54,945 nucleotides of DNA from Acephala macrosclerotiorum (lineage: Eukaryota; Ascomycota; Leotiomycetes; Helotiales; Mollisiaceae), in assembly GCA_014904845.1 (NCBI GenBank), contig MU119528.1, positions 1 through 54,945 on the forward strand, written 5' to 3'. A model generated the notes under the pieces. That model ran no database searches and had not been told where the DNA came from. It saw nothing but the letters and a program-made list of their open reading frames with translations. A program made the position numbers and the translations under genes. Positions 10,481 to 19,813 of the stretch are shown in pieces (within the stretch, counting starts at the first letter, position 1; every line of letters begins with the position of its first letter).

Positions 10481-12601
10481 CTAGCTCTCTTCGCCACCCG
10501 AACCATTCTTAGATTTCTCCCCATCAGACACTCCTCCGTCAGGCTCGCCGTCAGACTCGCCTCGACCGGACTCTTCTCCATCAGACTCTTCTCCATCAGA
10601 CTCTTCTCCCTCAGACTCTCTATCAGTCTTGATATCATCGACTTCTTCATTAGTTTTAAATCCTAGGCTTGCGTAGTGTTCCTCCCACTTTACAATGAAT
10701 TGCTTGTATCGCTTCCAGTCTGCCGAATCGCAAAATCCATCGCGTGCAAATCTTGTTAATTGACGAAGCCAAACACCGCGATTGTAAGCATCCTCCAAGT
10801 AGTCTGGGGATCCTCGAGACATGATCTGATCGAAATGGCCTTTGATTAGTAGCTCGTCCTCGGTCAAGTCTCTATGAGGTTTGTCGTCTTCATTACCAGT
10901 CCAGTCGTCGTTGCGTTCCTCCTCATCGAACCATAGCCAAGAATGAGGTCTTCTCGCAATGACCAAGGGTACAGCTAGAACATCGTCCCAATCAAGAACA
11001 CCACTAATGACCCACTGCTTTGTTCCGCATACAGGTGGTGGTCTGTCTTTCAAGTCCTCACCGGGCAAGCTTTGGGTTGCTGTGCCGTTGATCTGGCGTT
11101 GCAGGGTTTGGTCAGAACTCTGCTTGTCAATGATTTCAAGCTGATGTCGATATGTTTGACCGTTGCTCTCCACTATGACTGAAACATTGTGCTTGCAGGT
11201 TGTTCCTGGGGCCCCCTCAATTTCAACCTGCACTGTATGCTTGTGACCGCTTCCAGAGCCCTCCTCAACGGCGATCTGAAAAGAATGATGGCAGTCGGTC
11301 GCCTGACGAACTTCTGTCGTATTGGTGGAACGAGAAGTATCAAGGCCGATACCGTCAGCTTGCCGAGGCTCGGTGAGTTGAAGCTGACCGCCAACTCCAA
11401 CGTCCAGGAAGTCTTGCTGCTGGATCAAGATGTTTCGCGCACAGAAGTCCCAATGCCAAAGGACACTCTCGACGTCATATTCTCGCATCAAACCAGCCAT
11501 CTGCATCTCACGCGTAATCGCCTGCAATTTTTGATACATTTCTGGTACTCCAGATGATGATTCATCTTGTATTCGAAGTTCCAACAACTCAAGCAAAAAT
11601 GGTGTCAGGTGCTGTTGCTCTATAGCTGGAGGGTCGGTACTAGGGTATTCGCGATAGCCACCGATCTCAATACTTGTTGAAGGCTCAGGCGGCGTATGGG
11701 AGAAAGGTGGCAGGGATCGTGGTCCAATAAGTCGCCCAGGCTTTGGAAGCTTGACCTCCATCATCTTCATTGCCATCTCAGCAACCAAGCCGGTAAGATG
11801 GAGCTTCTCCGGGAGAGTAAGCTTGTAGAAGACATCCTGCATGCACGAGCCTGGAAGTCTAGTCTGAAGGACAAACTGAGTTCCAATGGCGTTGTTTCCC
11901 GTCGTATCGTAAGCGAGGATTTGCGGAACCTTCATGAAGTCGAATTGAGATAGATAAAGCAGAACTGAAACCTGGTCGCTAATCTCATAGGAGTGACTGT
12001 CTTCATAGATGAAGAAGGGCATCCGGATGATGAGTTTTTGCTCATCTGGAGAGGTGAATCTCAGCCCAATGATTTTGTTATAGCTGCCGCCTTCCATGCG
12101 CTCGACTTCGGCAGGCTCACCATACCCAATATCGTGGCACAACTTGATGACCTTGAGCTTGAAGTCTTCAAATGAATCCTCGTCCTTTCCAAAGGTCTCA
12201 TAGTCCTTGCGCTCGTCATTCGAGGACGCCGCAGAGCTTCGCTTGCTGCCAGGAAGGGGCTCCGAGTGTGCGATCGAGGTGCTAGATCTTGCCGGAGACA
12301 TTGCGCTCTTAAGGGACTGCGCGGGACTGCTAGGAAGAGGGTTTGAGGGTGTTCTTGGAGTTGCAGATTTTGCTGTGACTGACGCACTTTTAATGGAATG
12401 ATTTGGGCCGCTGAGAGGCTTCGAGACTGTGATAGAGGTACTAGACTTTGGAGGAGTTGCGCCTTTGACACACTGAACGCTGCTTCCCGGATTAAATGTC
12501 TCTTCGTTCGCGCCTACTTCGGATTTGCTGCCGGAGCTCTCTCGCACCTGGAGATCTTTAGAACATGAAGGTATATGTGTTTCTTGAGGGTCGTCGTGCA
12601 T
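10481..12601 (-). CDS. APH-like kinase-fold protein with large insertion in catalytic lobe
   Basis: A single uninterrupted frame of 706 residues. Residues 1-140 are Ser/Pro-rich and likely disordered, with repeated KSATP / SSTSI motifs. The fungal aminoglycoside-phosphotransferase-like (APH) core runs from about 141: a glycine-containing loop MEGGSYNKIIGLRF (169-182), a strand KLIIRMPFF, the catalytic loop HWDFCARN (H383, D385, N390) and the metal-binding GVLDWDD (D537/D539). The distance between these two motifs, about 145 residues, is far larger than the roughly 15-25 usual in this family. The insert (about 395-525) contains four 16-residue units beginning at H439, H455, H471 and H486. The C-terminus (about 660-706) is an acidic, imperfect repeat of ESDGE. 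Fungal APH-like proteins are numerous and mostly of unknown substrate; drug resistance should not be assumed. Confidence 0.85.
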   Translation of the reverse strand: MHDDPQETHIPSCSKDLQVRESSGSKSEVGANEETFNPGSSVQCVKGATPPKSSTSITVSKPLSGPNHSIKSASVTAKSATPRTPSNPLPSSPAQSLKSAMSPARSSTSIAHSEPLPGSKRSSAASSNDERKDYETFGKDEDSFEDFKLKVIKLCHDIGYGEPAEVERMEGGSYNKIIGLRFTSPDEQKLIIRMPFFIYEDSHSYEISDQVSVLLYLSQFDFMKVPQILAYDTTGNNAIGTQFVLQTRLPGSCMQDVFYKLTLPEKLHLTGLVAEMAMKMMEVKLPKPGRLIGPRSLPPFSHTPPEPSTSIEIGGYREYPSTDPPAIEQQHLTPFLLELLELRIQDESSSGVPEMYQKLQAITREMQMAGLMREYDVESVLWHWDFCARNILIQQQDFLDVGVGGQLQLTEPRQADGIGLDTSRSTNTTEVRQATDCHHSFQIAVEEGSGSGHKHTVQVEIEGAPGTTCKHNVSVIVESNGQTYRHQLEIIDKQSSDQTLQRQINGTATQSLPGEDLKDRPPPVCGTKQWVISGVLDWDDVLAVPLVIARRPHSWLWFDEEERNDDWTGNEDDKPHRDLTEDELLIKGHFDQIMSRGSPDYLEDAYNRGVWLRQLTRFARDGFCDSADWKRYKQFIVKWEEHYASLGFKTNEEVDDIKTDRESEGEESDGEESDGEESGRGESDGEPDGGVSDGEKSKNGSGGEES

Positions 12602-13644
12602 TGTAATGGTTGCGGGAGGTTGATTTTCGAGCTGGGTTCGCTGGCGCAGAAAATGTTGGTATATGTGCAGATATTGCAGTGTATTAGGAGTACTTGCGAT
12701 GTACTGAGGGAGAGTTGAGATCTAAAAAGGCAGAGATGATGGAGTAGAGACCGTAATGCCCAGCTGATATCGATCAGGTGCACGAAGTGTTATTGTTTGA
12801 TAGTTGACTGGAAAAAGTCTAAGCATGACTCCCGAAGAATTTTTGAGGCGTTTGCGCTTGTCTATACTCATTTTGGAAAGAATTATCAGACGAATTCACT
12901 TTTAAAGTTGGTTTTTGTTTGCATTGCTCCTTCTTGCGCGTGAATCGACGTTGTCTAGCGCGTGTCCACGTGATCTCGGCGAAACCTTTGTTCCGAGTGA
13001 ATATTACGGCCTTCCTCCCTCCCCTCGGTTTCATCGAAACTCTTTCATTCTAGAGCAGTCGTGGGCAAGGCCAACGCATGGATCACGCTATACATTTTGC
13101 CTCCAGTGTCAGTCCACATCTTTCAAGCCTCAATGGGGTGACCATCGATCGACGCTTGACAAAAGGGATATCTTTTCGAGGGCAGTTTAGTTCGATTCGA
13201 GGGGAAGATATCATGATCGAGCATGATATCTTGCGTCATTCTACACGGTGGGGAATGCAACTCTCTTTGCAAATTTTCTTTATTGGTGGCGCTAGCACTA
13301 CTGTTTCTCTGACTATCTGCTCCAAGCTTGTATGATGATGTCGACCAGTGTCCGCACTCTTAGCTTAAATGATAATCATGTTAATTCGGTTTGCTACAAG
13401 TATGCAGCGGTACCTCAGTCAATACTTTATAGTTCCTAGCAAGATAAGTACATCGAGGCTTGCGAAACATCTATTCTTGTTCCTCACCCTGTGTCAATTG
13501 CTTGGATACATCTACCACAATAATGGGGGTTTCGATTATGTTGGCATGGGCATTGCTGATGTCTGTATCATCCCAAAATGCTTGCAATCGGAACAAGTAA
13601 GCAACGACATGGCATTCAACGTTCCCGAGCAGACATAACGGATA
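12602..13644. other. Spacer with a perfect hairpin; no gene
   Basis: It contains the promoter side of the kinase-like gene on the right of 12601. ORFs of 70-91 residues show no known domain. A perfect inverted repeat lies at 13205-13232. The part from about 13370 may be the decayed 5' end of the Cys-rich pseudogene that follows. Confidence 0.4.
13205..13232. repeat. Perfect 11-bp inverted repeat
   Basis: AAGATATCATG at 13205-13215 and its exact complement CATGATATCTT at 13222-13232 flank a 6-nt loop. It may be a hairpin or a dimeric binding site; no gene start is adjacent. Confidence 0.6.
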
Positions 13645-14674
13645 ACCAGTTGCTACAGGGCATTCAATAGCGATGACCATGCTGCTTCTGCGAAGTCCTG
13701 TTGCTCCAAATACACGACTGCTACTACTACCAGTACCAGTAATATCCCTTGGGTCCAAGCCATGCTCTCTGGCAGCACACATCTCTTCCATATGCTTATG
13801 CGCATATTCCGCAGGACCCATCGTCAAAACAACGCCTTCTATTTCGCCGTCTACATCTGCCCCGTCACATCGAGCAGTTCCAGCGTAATAAAGATCTCTT
13901 CGGTAACAACATTGAGCAGTAAATCTGCTAGACCACAAGAATTGTGTTACCGCCTTCGCCCTTCCAGACCTCAACAGCCACAGGCAAGCAATGTGAATTT
14001 GGCCCTGTTTGCTTTGCTAACAATTGTCTGCGAGCCCTCGACCGATACAATGCGAATGCCTTCTACTCGGTTTGCACACTTAGCGGTGTTGGTGCGACCG
14101 GTATTTCATCGTACGCTACACCATGTACTGGACGTACGCTGGCCCAAGTCAGTTCCGCATGCACCTGTCTGCATTATTACGGTAACACTATGATGCCGAT
14201 ACCAACAGGAACTGCGGCCATACTCAGTACCACCCTTTCGGCTCCCCGGACGTCTAGCACAGACACCTCAGCTATACCACATCTATAGTTCTGTCTAGCA
14301 CGGTGATGTCTAGCACATTAGAACCTGGCTCTGGTACTTCCAGTACTACATCAAGTCCAGCTGCACCTACCAATCCAACATCATTTGGTACAAATACTAG
14401 TCTAGTCTTGACTACGTCCAAGAGCTCAAAATCTGCCGCTTCAATATTTCCAGTAAATGGATATTGCTATGCAAACAATTGCTTGCGAGCTTTGAAACGC
14501 GAGGGAGGGGTTGGTGGTATCGCTTTCTGTGCTTCATTTACCACTGCCATAGTAACCAATTATGCAGCTCTGCCAACATACGGCCTGTTGCGGCCACCCA
14601 ATGTTCCACGAATGCGATCGCGCAGGAGTTCTGCTTGCACATGCATTGGTAGCCCAACCTACGCTACTTGTTAG
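13645..14674 (+). pseudogene. Decayed gene for a modular Cys-rich secreted protein
   Basis: Three copies of a fungal Cys module of the type C-x3-NNCLRAL ... FC ... C ... SSACTC lie in different frames. Module 1 starts at CYRAFNSDDHAAS (13651, frame 1) and continues as PCSLAAHISSICLCAYSAGP in frame 2. Module 2 (13990-14185, frame 3) has CFANNCLRALDRYN and SSACTC. Module 3 (14460-14674, frame 2) has CYANNCLRALKRE and SSACTC. Ser/Thr/Pro-rich linkers separate them, as in glycosylated secreted proteins of this type. The frame changes have no credible splice sites and linkers contain stops, so I read it as a pseudogene. A signal peptide was not found. A multi-exon live gene with unusual introns is the alternative. 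Confidence 0.6.
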
Positions 14675-15065
14675 ATGGGTATAACTGCGGGAAATTTGGT
14701 TTCTATTTTCTCTGATCATAATGTCGTGCATTACGGTTTTGAAATGCGTTGAAGGTCTAGCAGACTTCCGAGTGAGATGCCGAGGCAGGGCTCTTTGAGC
14801 AGTTAATGCTTGAGCAGCGATTGCTTGATTTTCATAGAATTGCTAGGATTGCCAGAAAAAGAAATGGGTTCAAAACTATGCAAATCCATCTCAGAATATG
14901 ACTGGCTGCTGACAATCTCGCATGCAGGTCTGATATACTAGCAGATGTTGATTGCTGGCTGTGATTTGATCCTTGATCCCTCCAGGCACCCGTTTGGTCT
15001 TCCTCATCAAAACGCAACTTCTGCTCTTTTGTATCTGAGCAATCTCTAAAGCGATCAGAAACATA
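14675..15065. other. Spacer, promoter side of the pepsin-like gene
   Basis: Short overlapping ORFs only; nothing recognisable. Confidence 0.4.
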
Positions 15066-16565
15066 ATGGCTCTCCGAATGTTCTCATTCTTGGCCATCGC
15101 AGCCTTGCTTCAATTCTTCGGGGTTGCGTCTTCAACATTGCGTTTGCCGTTGCAAGGTAGTCACGTGAGTCACCTTTCGCGCGCTATCCATGACTGGTAG
15201 CTGTAGACTAATATGAAATAGCATAAGCTCCACGAAGCCGTCCAAAAACGAGCTCTTCAATCTCCCTTAAGAGATGATGGTTCGAGTGATGCGTCCGGTC
15301 ACCTGACCTCACCACTGAAAGTCCGTTTCTCCCGCAGTCTTCTGAACGAATACTGATGTAAAGCCCAACAGGAAGGAGGTCAATATCTAACTCTCACACC
15401 AATCTCAATCGGCACACCACCTCAGAACTTCACGACAATCGTCTCTCTCATCCGCCCCGATCTCTTCGTCATCTCCTCCCTCAACACAGCAAAATCACTG
15501 GAGAATAGAACCCACTATAATTCCTCTCTCTCATCGACCTATCTCGAAATAGGGACTTCTGGCCACCTTGATTTCCCTGTCGCTCAAGGTGAAGGCCGAT
15601 TCTCAAAAGATAACATCAGCATCGGAGATGTGACGGTCGCGAGACAGGTGTTCTTGGAAGCGGCGAAAACTTGGTCGGGTGAAGAAACGTGGTACTCAGA
15701 ATATGAGGGCATGCTTGGTCTTGGTTTCGGAGATAATATTGTGGCGGAGATGTGTAAGCAGGGCTTGATTGAGGAGAATGTTTTCACTTTGGAGGTCCCA
15801 AGAGAGGAGAATGGTGTTGGAGAACTTCTCATTGGAGGGGTTCCCGAGATTGAGGAGAATATTGTTTGGGTAGAGATGACGGATAAGTCGAATAACCTGG
15901 ACGAACGCTACAGGCAATTCAAGCAATGGGGTATAGACACCTCGTCAATCTCCTTCGGCTCCCCAGAGCTCAACATCAGTATGCCTAAGAGAGAAAACGC
16001 TACTCCAGCTTGGATCGAAACAGATCTAATGTGGATCGCCCTTCCTGGCGATCTTGTAAGAAGTATTCACAAACATATAGAAGCCAACAGGCTCGGATGG
16101 AGCGAATTCTTTGGCGTGGATTGTGAGGGCAGAGATTGGTACCCAGATCTGAGTTTTAGGGTAGGGAAGGAGGAGGTGGAGGTTAATGTTACGGCTTGGG
16201 ATTATACTTGGCCGATTAAGATGGGTGAGGGGGATAATGCGGATGAGATGTGTATCAGTTCGCTTATTGACGGGCCTTTCGATGATGTGTTCCTTGGGAT
16301 GGGATTTTTGAGGGGATTTGGGGTGACTTTTGATGGGGAGAGGGAGAGGATTGGATGTGAGTTGTCCTTCGGAGATGTTGAGAATCACATGTTAACGGTT
16401 GACAGTATCGAAGAGAAATCATGGCGAGGGTTCATGAGGGCATACGCAAATTTGATTGCATGCGATTGCCCGAGCAAGGTGGGGAGATTGTGTGTGCCAA
16501 CCTGCCGGTCCATCTGGCTAGAATACAATTGTGTTTCGTGCCCATCCCGCCGTGTTGTCTCCTGA
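15066..16565 (+). CDS. Pepsin-family (A1) protein lacking both catalytic aspartates
   Basis: Three exons (15066-15164, 15222-15320, 15372-16565) give about 463 residues. Intron 1 is GTGAGT...AATAG; intron 2 is 51 nt with a weaker GTCCGT donor, a TACTGATG branch and CAACAG. Residues 1-23 are a signal peptide (MALRMFSFLAIAALLQFFGV). The fold signature of A1 aspartic peptidases is clear: YLTLTPISIGTPPQNF, then the first active-site strand, then YEGMLGLGFG (about 178-186), the second active-site strand with WIALPGDLV, FFGVDCEG, and VFLGMGFLRGFGVTFD near the end. At the first DTG position the protein has SLI (91-93), and at the second it has ETD (282-284). It should therefore be proteolytically inactive. 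The final 50 residues are Cys-rich and not typical of the family. It may be a binding or decoy homolog, or an early pseudogene. Confidence 0.8.
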
Positions 16566-16630
16566 TAGATCTCTCAGTAGACGCGCCTTCCTGTAGTAGA
16601 AATGTGCTTCCCTTGTCGTGTGTGGAGATC

Positions 16631-17680
16631 TCAGGCTTTCTCCCGCAGAATATCAATCGGGCTGAATATCAGTGCGTCAGTTATAGCCGCATCCACATTA
16701 CAGTGACGAAGACCAGCCATGAAGTAGCATCCCCAGATCTCGACAATTCTACCAATAGATTTGACCCATGCGATAGAAAAGACACTGGCATCCTTCCATC
16801 TGATCAAAGTCTTTTGTTCCATATTGGCGTACTTGAAGCCTGCGATCTTCCGAAGTAGCGCTCTTCGCTCGGATTTTGGTGAGTATCGAGCATCGGAGCC
16901 AGGATCACCGAAAACCAGATAGATATTCTTCACCTCTGGAAATAAGGCGATGAACTTCGACATCTGTCTCGGGTCATGTTTCACGCCATCGAGGGCAAAA
17001 TGTTGAACCTTCGAAGTGGCTCGATGGAGTTGAGAGAGAAAGTAGGTCGTGACTGTTGTGACTTTAGCGCTGGTCCAGTCACACGTCGAGAGGTAAAGCA
17101 TGTCCCTCGAGTAGTCGATGAATGTTCGGAAAGTGTACTTGTCCGCCTCCTCGCAATATTCCTCGTAAACCCAATTGTTCTTGACCTCGAGCATCTCGTA
17201 ACGCTTCTTCGCGACCTCTCGAGACTCGGAGCAAGCGTGTAGGATAGATGGAGTTGAGGCATAGGTAACGAAACGCGTCTCCTCATCTTTCCAGCGGACT
17301 TCAATGATACGCGAGTTAGGGATTTCCTCATTCCAGATCTTCAATCTCAGCTCGATTGTTAGTTTCGGGAAGAGAGTGAACTTGTCGAGGGCTTTGCTGT
17401 CTTGTGTCCAGCCTTTGGGATTGGAAGCCGTAACAACTATTAACTCTTGTAACGCGTCAGTTTTTGCAGATCGTTGCCAATGTAATATCCTGCACTCACC
17501 TGTTGTAGCGCTGCATGTAGGAAGGTCCTCTGCCGCCTGCTGGCTCGGCGACTCAGCAGGAACAGCATCGTGCGCGTCCTCCATGATTGTTCGAGAGGTT
17601 AACGCTTTGGGTTTGGCCTTCGACGATATCGAAGTTTCTTTACAATCAAAGATCGAAAGGTTAGAAGTGAGGAAGTCCAT
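16631..17680 (-). CDS. 2EXR-domain protein (copy 1)
   Basis: Open frame of 349 residues. The 2EXR signature, a fungal domain of unknown function, is at about 100-165: FTLFPKLTIELRLKIWNEEI, then RIIEVRW, then SILHACSESREVAKKRYEML. It is followed by the usual DYSRDMLYLS (a marker shared with copies 3 and 4) and a mixed alpha/beta C-terminal part. A segment at 17437-17499 has GTGAGT at its start and TTAATAG at its end with an ACTGAC branch; it is 63 nt, divisible by 3 and open. It is probably an intron, which would give 328 residues. The stop codons of this gene and the pepsin-like gene lie 65 bp apart and convergent. Function unknown; probably intracellular. Confidence 0.8.
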   Translation of the reverse strand: MDFLTSNLSIFDCKETSISSKAKPKALTSRTIMEDAHDAVPAESPSQQAAEDLPTCSATTGECRILHWQRSAKTDALQELIVVTASNPKGWTQDSKALDKFTLFPKLTIELRLKIWNEEIPNSRIIEVRWKDEETRFVTYASTPSILHACSESREVAKKRYEMLEVKNNWVYEEYCEEADKYTFRTFIDYSRDMLYLSTCDWTSAKVTTVTTYFLSQLHRATSKVQHFALDGVKHDPRQMSKFIALFPEVKNIYLVFGDPGSDARYSPKSERRALLRKIAGFKYANMEQKTLIRWKDASVFSIAWVKSIGRIVEIWGCYFMAGLRHCNVDAAITDALIFSPIDILREKA

Positions 17681-18206
17681 ATCGGAACTCGGCGGAGCGA
17701 AGCGAGGACTAGCCGCCGATACTTAAGCACAAATACAAGACGAGAAAGCTTGTGACTCTTCTGGGATGATTTTCAAACCATCCTTTCATTAAAAATCTGA
17801 TTGTAATGCAAGTTGCTCCCAATATTACTGTGAAGTGATCAAGCGATCAAGTGTCCCTTTAACGCGTTCATCCGTTTAAGTGAAAAGGAGAGGATCACAA
17901 GAACGATATGATCAAAATACAATGAAGCGCAGCACTTTGATGTCATCTTCCTGAGTCTTTCCTGTAATTGTCAGGCTCGGATTGGAGATTGGTTGAGCCT
18001 CGCCAGAAACACGTTTCGACTTCATGTCTTCGACGTCCATCCAGTCACTTGATAGTATGCAAACTGAGGTTGTGCCATTGTGTGTCTCTCCGCTTTCGAC
18101 TTCGGGGCTTCTGCCATTTTCACTTACAAACATTAAATGGTTCACATACAAATCCCACATGTTATAGGTAGTGTTGCTTCTCCTGGAGTACCTAAGCTAG
18201 AAATGC
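17681..18206. other. Spacer
   Basis: Promoter side of 2EXR copy 1 and upstream flank of the HET relic. I looked for the N-terminal HET motifs expected upstream of 18207 and did not find them. Confidence 0.4.
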
Positions 18207-19105
18207 TTGGCACCTCACTTACTGAAAAGGGGAGAAGGAGAGATACTCAGCATGAAGAAACTACTCTTTATCGTCAGACAAGGATTGGCAACGCAGCCTC
18301 AGGATAGATTGTATGACATACTGAGCCTTGTTGATCACACTTTGGCTGAGATGGTCAAACCTGACTATACCCTAAAGGCATCTGAAGATTTAGTCGACTT
18401 TGCAAAAACCGTCATTGAATGTAGCTAAAGCGTTGGGATCCTTGTTTGCCAGGGAGTACGCAATTCAACAAGAACTCTTCCCACATGGGATCCGGATGTG
18501 AAGCTTACTTGCTCAAGAATAATTTTCATTGTCCTTCAGCTCTCCGGTGTTTCCAAAGCTTTTTGGACACAGAAGCTATTTCCCTGCTTAGACATAAAGG
18601 CATGCTGACTCAGAGAATCAGAATTTAGGGACGGAGGAAAGTTCAGTAATAGTCGACGCGTCTGAAAAGATTCGCTTTAATGCAAATAAAGGCTCAGAAG
18701 GCGTTTCCAGTTTTGACGATCATAAGCTGTTAGCTCGAGGTTTGGTGATTGACAAAGTCGATGGGTTGGGCGTACCATGGTCCACATCAGATTCCTCGAC
18801 TCTGGATGAATACGAAAGACACAATCTGGTCCAATCTTCGAAAAACTTAAATCCTTGCCAAGGCACCAAGGCGAAATAGGAATTAGGCACGCGCTTTGGC
18901 GTACCTTGGTTTTGAGTAGACAGGCAGACTGCGAAGCTGCCCCAGATCGCTATGAAGCTATCCTTCAGGTCTCCCGTCGAAGAGCGAAGATCACTCCTTC
19001 TACACTTTGGTAGGAGAAGTCCACATCCATGGCGTTATGGAAGGATTGGCAATGGACTGGCTCGAAAAAGGACAAAACACACTAGAAGACTTCATCATAT
19101 GCTAG
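18207..19105 (+). pseudogene. HET-domain (heterokaryon incompatibility) gene relic
   Basis: The frame at 18250-18428 has ATQPQDRLYDILSLVDH followed by VKPDYTLKASEDLVDFAKTV. This is the ATDPRDKIYgLLGL ... PDYs ... dFA segment of HET domains (PF06985). A different frame at 18968-19105 ends in FYTLVGEVHIHGVMEG and LEDFIIC, matching the VGeaYvHGIMdGE tail that closes many HET proteins. Between them the frame is broken by stops and shifts (for example LPTWDPD near 18470 in another frame). The N-terminal part of the domain is missing. HET proteins govern non-self recognition between fungal strains; this copy is dead. Order and spacing of the two pieces fit one ancestral gene. Confidence 0.6.
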
Positions 19106-19813
19106 AATCGAGACTCGGAAGAAAGCAAGAATTCGAAGGAATCTTTAGAAGGACTACATGTAGGGCCTTGCGAGTCTCAAAAAGAAGTTGATAAGGAAGG
19201 AGTGAGGCAGGCGAGTTGCCTTTGTAGCACGTGATAGATTACCCCTCAATTTACCCCGCATTTAGCCCGTTTAGCTGTACTTTCTCCTTTTCTTCTCTTT
19301 TTCAACTGCGTATATTTTATTATGTATCTTTATCGATTTTTTTGAGCTATAATTCCTTACTGCCATCTTTGTCCCGCGCTTATGAAAGGTTTGGGTGCTC
19401 TCACTGCAACTTAGTGTGCGAGAGCCTGTAAAATTAGCGAGTAAAGCCTTGCAACTCGGCATTCCTCATTGAAATTTAGTGATCAAAGCCTAGGAGTCAA
19501 CGCGTGAATATCTTTGATTCTGTTCTCAATGCTGAAGCGACTCGCAACGTCAGTACCCAATGCTATGTACAGTAGATTCCTCTTGAGTATCACTCTATTT
19601 TGTCTGTTTCGAAATTTTGAGAACCCCAGGGACTTCCACCATTCCAACCACTCAAGCGTACACATACTCACGCCCACAAGCCGAACTCTTGTCGTGTCCT
19701 GCTCTCATGATATCAATTGGGCGAATTACTAGGTCCTCTATGGTCTTTGCATCCATACTTATCTGCTTCATTAACTCCTTCACGAGCTCAGCGTTCTTTT
19801 GGAAGAACTTTGG
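19106..19813. other. Spacer
   Basis: Downstream flank of the HET relic; ORFs of 60-72 residues show no domain. Positions 19230-19380 are pyrimidine-rich. Confidence 0.4.

Noticed and set aside
10540..10620. DNA tandem repeat tcagactcttctcca
   Set aside because: It encodes the acidic ESDGE repeats of the kinase-like protein and needs no separate explanation.
13471..13974. 167-residue open frame on the minus strand
   Set aside because: It is antisense to the Cys-rich module remnants, has no recognisable domain or start context, and the + strand explains the region better.
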